A stretch of 11,231 bases of DNA. Source: Chromera velia. Its lineage: Eukaryota; Sar; Chromeraceae. Shown here one piece after another: positions 8,222 to 11,231 of this stretch (position 1 is the first letter of the stretch; each line of letters starts with the position of its first letter). The stretch is from assembly GCA_018398765.1 (NCBI GenBank), contig JAHBMJ010002471.1, positions 7,501 to 18,731 of the forward strand. The letters run 5' to 3'. Made by a program: the position numbers and the translations under genes. The notes under the pieces are model-generated. The model saw only the letters and a list, made by a program, of their open reading frames with translations, was not told the DNA's origin and did no database searches.

Positions 8222-8874
8222 ATGACAGCGGTGGCTGTCTCTTTTTTCTCCTTCTGCCTATTGTTTATCCCCTTCCCTTGCCCCCCTTCCCTTACTGAGT
8301 CTTTGGAGCATCAGCCACAGGAGCAGCTCTACCCCCAGACTTTTTTTTGGAAGCACTGCCCCCTGCAGGTGAAGTCTAAGCGGCAGCGGCACCACTCTGA
8401 TTCTTCTCTTTCTCAGCCTGAGGACAAACATCTAGTGACAAAGAGGGGGATGAGTGTTAGGTTGTCTCGTGTGGCCCATATTGTTGAGAACAAGGGTATT
8501 TCTGCCCGAGTGATTTTATATGAGAAAGTGAACGACAGAGATGATTCTGAGTCCTCAATGTTCCTTCCTCTGACTCTTTTTTTTCAAACCATGAGCCAGA
8601 CAGACCACCTCCCCCTTTCAGGTATCTTTTTTTGATTCATTCAGCAGTTTTGATCGATGGTGGACTCCGAATTCAAAAGGAAGAATTGCAGTGAGCTGAG
8701 CGATCCTTCTTTGAAGAATGTGAAAAGCTGAGAGAGCTTCTTTCGGGGGAAGTCGGGCTGGAGGAAGGAGTTGTGCAGATAGAGCTGAAAGCAAATAGAA
8801 CCACTTATAGTGTGGAAAGTGGGGGTCCGGCTGTGAGACATGGTGAGGAGAGTGGGGATGTGCTTTCAGACTAG
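8222..8874 (+). pseudogene. Unrecognised coding remnant in the hAT-like element core
   Basis: A plus-strand frame from ATG 8222 to TGA 8633-8635 (137 codons) starts with a hydrophobic stretch (FFSFCLLFIPF). From about residue 32 it is polar, with segments such as SVRLSRVAHIVENKGISAR. A second frame overlaps its end and continues to TAG 8872-8874 with one internal TGA (8692-8694). It carries a Glu-rich helical segment (SFFEECEKLRELL). The two frames join if one base is missing from the T7 run at 8627-8633, or if the GT...AG segment 8622-8644 (23 nt) is a very short intron. No homology is recognised and it does not resemble a hAT transposase. It may be a captured host gene fragment or a decayed accessory gene. 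Composition differs clearly from the AT-rich arms. Confidence 0.35.
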
Positions 8875-8949
8875 CTTTAAAAATGAAGTAAATGAAGAAA
8901 ACCATCGTTTATGTAAGAAACTCAAACATTAAAAAACGTTTTTAAGCAT

Positions 8950-9150
8950 TAGAACTCAGTAGAAGTAAAGTTATATAAGGTTCTATAAGGTTCTCTTAGG
9001 TTCTGAAAAAAGTTACTGAACCTAGGCTTTTATCTTTTTAGAACCTATAGTAGCGAAATGACTTTAAACCTCTATAACTTCGTGATAAAAGCAAACAATC
9101 ACCCAGTTTGTATTGTGTATAAGGTTCTACTGGGCTTAGAACCACATTAA
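8950..9150. repeat. Right subterminal repeat cluster (GGTTCTA motifs)
   Basis: AAGGTTCTA, AGGTTCTCT, TTAGAACC and similar words recur about eight times in both orientations, mirroring 7768-8025. Confidence 0.55.
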
Positions 9151-9230
9151 ACACACTTTTAAGAGTATACATCTTCTCTATCTTTGTTTAGGGGGGAGGT
9201 ACAGACTATATTTTATTATATATTTTTTTA

Positions 9231-9245
9231 AGTGATATACCCTAG
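9231..9245 (-). repeat. Right TIR of the hAT-like element
   Basis: On the minus strand it reads CTAGGGTATATCACT, matching the left end at 13 of 15 positions. Confidence 0.8.
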
Positions 9246-9253
9246 CGTCCGAC
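9246..9253. repeat. Right 8-bp target duplication of the hAT-like element
   Basis: CGTCCGAC, a 7/8 match to 7731-7738. It is the last gag-side sequence before the insertion. Confidence 0.8.
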
Positions 9254-10232
9254 ATTATGCCGACAGTTCGTACACTGATATGTGACACAGTTCGATGATT
9301 GCTGGAAATCAAACGCTGTATGAGGGGAAGGGCGGAAGTTGAGCACATCATACTCTCCGATGACGAACTTACCCGGGTTACCCGGATCTCCTCGAACGTG
9401 GTTGACTGTTTGTTTCTTCTTCGACTTGGGTGGGGCGGCATTCTTCTCTGCCATACACTTGCTGCACCTGCAAGTTGGCTTCCAGTGGCCCAGACGACCA
9501 CAGCACTTGCACTCATTCCCTTCTTTAAGTGATTCGCATGTACTGGGGTTCTTGCAGCTGCTCCGACCACAATGTCAACACTTCTTTTCGGAATTCGAGA
9601 CGGGGTTGCCTTTCAGCTGAGACGAGTTGTTTGACTTCTTCGGGGGGCGGGTGTTGTTGGGTTTTTCTTTGCGTGGGAGTCCCATCCCACCTCCAACAAA
9701 TAGCGCAATCTCTTCTTTCACGACGGCCCGTATGTCCTCCTGCTTCTTGGGTGCAAGTCCCCCCTTCTGCGGGGCAGACTCATCTCCGTGTACTGTTTTG
9801 CACATCTCAGTGAGTTTCTGAATGAGTACGTCTAGATCCTTCAGCTATGCGGATGTGAGAGTTGCCGACCAGACATCCTGCGTCGACTGAGACAGGGATC
9901 TGAGTACAACATCGGCCCTCTTCCTCATGGGAACTTCCCCTTTGAGACTATCGGTATGGGTTACCAGGTTTCTATATTGATTAATCACCTCAGTCCCGGT
10001 TGATCTGCTCAATACGGGGAAAGTCTCCCACTCTCTTTCTACCTCATCACGTTTCTTTTTATCGTTATCCTCCCTCGATGACTAAAGGGCATCAATAAGG
10101 GCCTTTTTGTACTTATCGTACTCGGTACTTCCGTTGGCAGCGTCATAGTCACCCGCTTTCCTCTTCTGAAATACGTTGTCTATGACCACCCCTACCCTGG
10201 GGTGTCCTTTTATTGACCGATACAGCTGGTCG

Positions 10233-10300
10233 CATGTCCAACGATCCAGCTTCACCCCGTCAAGGTCATGTCCAACGATCCAGCTTCACCCCGTCAAGGT
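10233..10300. repeat. 34-bp perfect tandem duplication inside gag
   Basis: Two exact adjacent copies (10233-10266 and 10267-10300), each starting CATGTCCAACGATCC. Because 34 is not a multiple of 3, it shifts gag out of frame and produces TGA shortly afterwards. Perfect identity means the event is recent or specific to this copy. Confidence 0.95.
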
Positions 10301-10467
10301 CTACTTTTCCATCCAAAATTGAAAGGAAGGAGTCGTAAAACCTCAAAAAGGTATTGACCTCATTGACCGCCAAGTCCTTATCAAGTTTGTCGACGAAGAG
10401 AGGGAAGACGAGCTTCCCGTCCGTTGCGGACATTTACACAGCCTACTCCAAACCTCCTTTACTCTCG

Positions 10468-10481
10468 CTGGCGTCGTACCA
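10468..10481 (-). other. Primer binding site candidate
   Basis: Directly after the 5' LTR the element strand reads TGGTACGACGCCAG, with the first T shared with the LTR end. It begins with TGG, as expected for pairing to a tRNA CCA end. The cognate tRNA is not identified: an acceptor end reading CTGGCGTCGTACCA would be required. Confidence 0.5.
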
Positions 10482-10716
10482 GAAATAATATGGCTTAATC
10501 TGGACGACTATCTGACACACGGACTCTCATATGCAAGGTCATTACGACTGCTAAGAGACTGACATTACGACAAGGTACAACGAACCTTCTCTGTCTTGCA
10601 GGTATCTGTATCATATGATTAATAATACAGATCCTATGAGGATGACGTCAGATTCAGTCACCCCTGGCACCCCTGACATCTCCATTCTGAGACTGTCATG
10701 AATCTAACTCACAACT
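10481..10716 (-). repeat. 5' LTR of the retrotransposon
   Basis: The upstream LTR relative to gag-pol, expected to hold the promoter. It has the CRE/ATF-like palindrome TGACGTCA at 10643-10650 and an 8-bp inverted repeat at 10604-10611/10625-10632 around CATATG, both shared with the other LTR. The direct repeat CAGGGGTG also occurs on the element strand. U3, R and U5 limits cannot be placed without transcript data. Confidence 0.92.
10643..10650. promoter_or_regulatory. CRE-like palindrome TGACGTCA in the 5' LTR
   Basis: The 8-bp sequence TGACGTCA is the classical ATF/CREB-type bZIP binding site and is present in both LTRs (also 3702-3709). In the 5' LTR it lies about 65-75 bp from the outer edge, a reasonable place for a U3 enhancer. 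The binding role is inferred from the motif only. Confidence 0.4.
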
Positions 10717-10721
10717 TTTTG
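10717..10721. repeat. Target site duplication right of the retrotransposon
   Basis: TTTTG, the partner of 3535-3539. A 5-bp duplication is the usual length for Ty1/copia integrase. Confidence 0.75.
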
Positions 10722-10910
10722 AGCTTTTGACCACTGGTACTAGCTTTGACCTTAGCTCTAGCTAGCTTTGACCACTTAACTGGTCACTTTCAACCCTATA
10801 TAGTTAAATAAATAAATGATAGTTTCAACCGCTAGACAAACTAGTAAATAATTCTAATCTAATTTTTAGAGACAATTAAATGAGCACTATATGCATAATG
10901 GGGGAAACTG

Positions 10911-10972
10911 CATTTAAGATCAGTTCCTAGCACGTCCGCCTCACTCTTAACCTTCCATCCGTTTACGCAACA
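10911..10972 (+). repeat. Diverged dispersed repeat, right copy
   Basis: The partner of 2915-2982 in direct orientation. It shares GTTCCT, AGCACG, CCGCC and TACGCAACA in order, with mismatches between. It shows that both flanks of the retrotransposon share an older repeat. Confidence 0.45.
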
Positions 10973-11094
10973 AAGTATATAAACATTTAATACTATGTAC
11001 GAATCAATCATGCAATTAGAAATTGTTGTGAACCAACTTAAAGCCTGAGTCGCTGCGTCAAGCATATAATGGCATGAGCAAGAAAGACAGTTCC

Positions 11095-11145
11095 TGACGG
11101 CCCCAACCGGCAGGGCGCGCGCACTTTATGACGGCCCCAACCGGC
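11095..11145 (+). repeat. 17-bp direct repeat, two copies
   Basis: TGACGGCCCCAACCGGC occurs exactly at 11095-11111 and 11129-11145, a 34-bp period, in a local GC-rich patch with CGCGCGC between the copies. Confidence 0.8.
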
Positions 11146-11231
11146 TCCAGCAACTGAAATGCATGCAAGCAAGAATGCATGCAATCAAATCGGAGATCGA
11201 TCAGAAGTAATGGTTTGATCTTAGCTGAGAA

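Larger units (their letters stand above)
7739..9245. mobile_element. hAT-like non-autonomous DNA transposon (1,507 bp) inserted in gag-pol
   Basis: The ends are inverted repeats: CTAGGGTGTGTCACT (7739-7753) and, on the minus strand from 9245, CTAGGGTATATCACT (13/15). Outside are CGTCCAAC (7731-7738) and CGTCCGAC (9246-9253), an 8-bp target duplication with one transition, as expected for hAT. The arms (about 7754-8080 and 8880-9230) are AT-rich with many GGTTCTA/TAGAACC words, resembling transposase-binding subterminal repeats. The core (about 8090-8874) is GC-richer and holds broken reading frames. No hAT transposase (RNase H-like DDE, BED finger) is visible, so it is non-autonomous. It lies between gag and protease. 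Excision with one TSD copy would remove 1,515 bp, which is 505 codons, leaving the frame continuous; this confirms the boundaries independently. Confidence 0.85.
9246..10433 (-). pseudogene. gag: gag region of the retrotransposon (nucleocapsid with CCHC knuckle), broken
   Basis: The ATG at 10431-10433 lies 47 nt inside the 5' LTR and opens with MSATDGKLVF. After 49 codons a 34-bp tandem duplication (10233-10300) shifts the frame into a TGA. Allowing for one copy, a single frame continues to 9246, about 384 codons. It is interrupted by TAG at 10082-10084, TAG at 9845-9847 and TGA at 9575-9577. The N-terminal half is helical and charged, as in capsid. Near the end a canonical CX2CX4HX4C zinc knuckle (CKCCGRLGHWKPTC, 9470-9511) identifies nucleocapsid. 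Just before it is a second cysteine cluster whose spacing is C-X2-C-X4-C-X5-C, with the TGA falling between its first two cysteines. A basic PKSKKK stretch follows. The frame runs into the hAT insertion at 9246, and the protease lies directly beyond. The capsid assignment is by position; the knuckle is seen. Confidence 0.85.
3540..10716 (-). mobile_element. Ty1/copia-type LTR retrotransposon, complete but defective (7,177 bp)
   Basis: Two 236-bp LTRs, identical at 234 positions, bound the element, with TTTTG duplicated outside. On the minus strand the order is 5' LTR, PBS candidate, gag with CCHC knuckle, protease, integrase, reverse transcriptase, RNase H, PPT and 3' LTR. Integrase before reverse transcriptase is the Ty1/copia (Pseudoviridae-type) order. 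It codes for a single fused gag-pol polyprotein in one ancestral frame, now broken at several points and interrupted by a hAT-like insertion at 7739-9245. Without that insertion and one TSD copy the element would be about 5.66 kb. The high LTR identity implies a recent arrival, but the coding damage looks older, so it may have been mobilised in trans. Confidence 0.93.
10722..11231. other. AT-rich right flank, no gene recognised
   Basis: It begins with repeated AGCTTTGACC words (about 10724-10785), then AT-rich sequence, then the right copy of a dispersed repeat. It ends with a GC-rich direct repeat and GCATGCAA words (11159-11188). A minus-strand frame at 10859-11065 has no support. Confidence 0.4.

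Noticed and set aside
9178-9570. 130-codon minus-strand frame over the nucleocapsid region
   Set aside because: It crosses the hAT TIR and lacks the zinc knuckle, which is read in the neighbouring frame.
1-11231. CRISPR array, bacterial operon or tRNA/rRNA genes
   Set aside because: No regularly spaced repeats, no ribosome-binding-site-led gene clusters, and no A-box/B-box pair or rRNA-like block was seen on either strand.

Overview
The window looks like gene-poor, repeat-rich nuclear DNA of a eukaryote, probably a protist or alga; the taxon cannot be fixed from the sequence. No intact host gene, tRNA or rRNA was recognised. The AT-rich flanks hold only short repeats, small hairpins and one weak 56-codon reading frame.

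The main feature is a complete but defective Ty1/copia-type LTR retrotransposon on the minus strand, 3540-10716 (7,177 bp). Two 236-bp LTRs differ at only 2 positions, and a 5-bp target duplication (TTTTG) flanks them. Reading right to left: 5' LTR, a primer-binding-site candidate, gag with CCHC zinc knuckle, retropepsin (VDTGT), integrase (HHCC-like then D-D-E), a low-complexity linker, reverse transcriptase (GDVKEAF, WIDD), RNase H, a purine-rich PPT and the 3' LTR. All parts fit one ancestral gag-pol frame of about 1,690 codons. That frame is now broken by a 34-bp tandem duplication, five TAG and one TGA codon, a one-base slip in a C8 tract and a large insertion.

The insertion, 7739-9245 (1,507 bp), is a hAT-like non-autonomous DNA transposon: 15-bp terminal inverted repeats (13/15), an 8-bp target duplication (7/8), AT-rich arms full of GGTTCTA-type subterminal motifs, and a GC-richer core that may be captured or decayed coding sequence. 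It landed just upstream of the protease active site. Removing it with one target copy takes out 1,515 bp, a multiple of 3, and restores the gag-pro frame.

A second hAT-like element, a 558-bp MITE at 1030-1587, lies in the left flank (17-bp TIRs, 16/17; 8-bp target duplication, 7/8). The few differences between paired repeat copies, and several inferred coding lesions, are mostly CpA-to-TpA transitions, which hints at cytosine-directed mutation of repeats.
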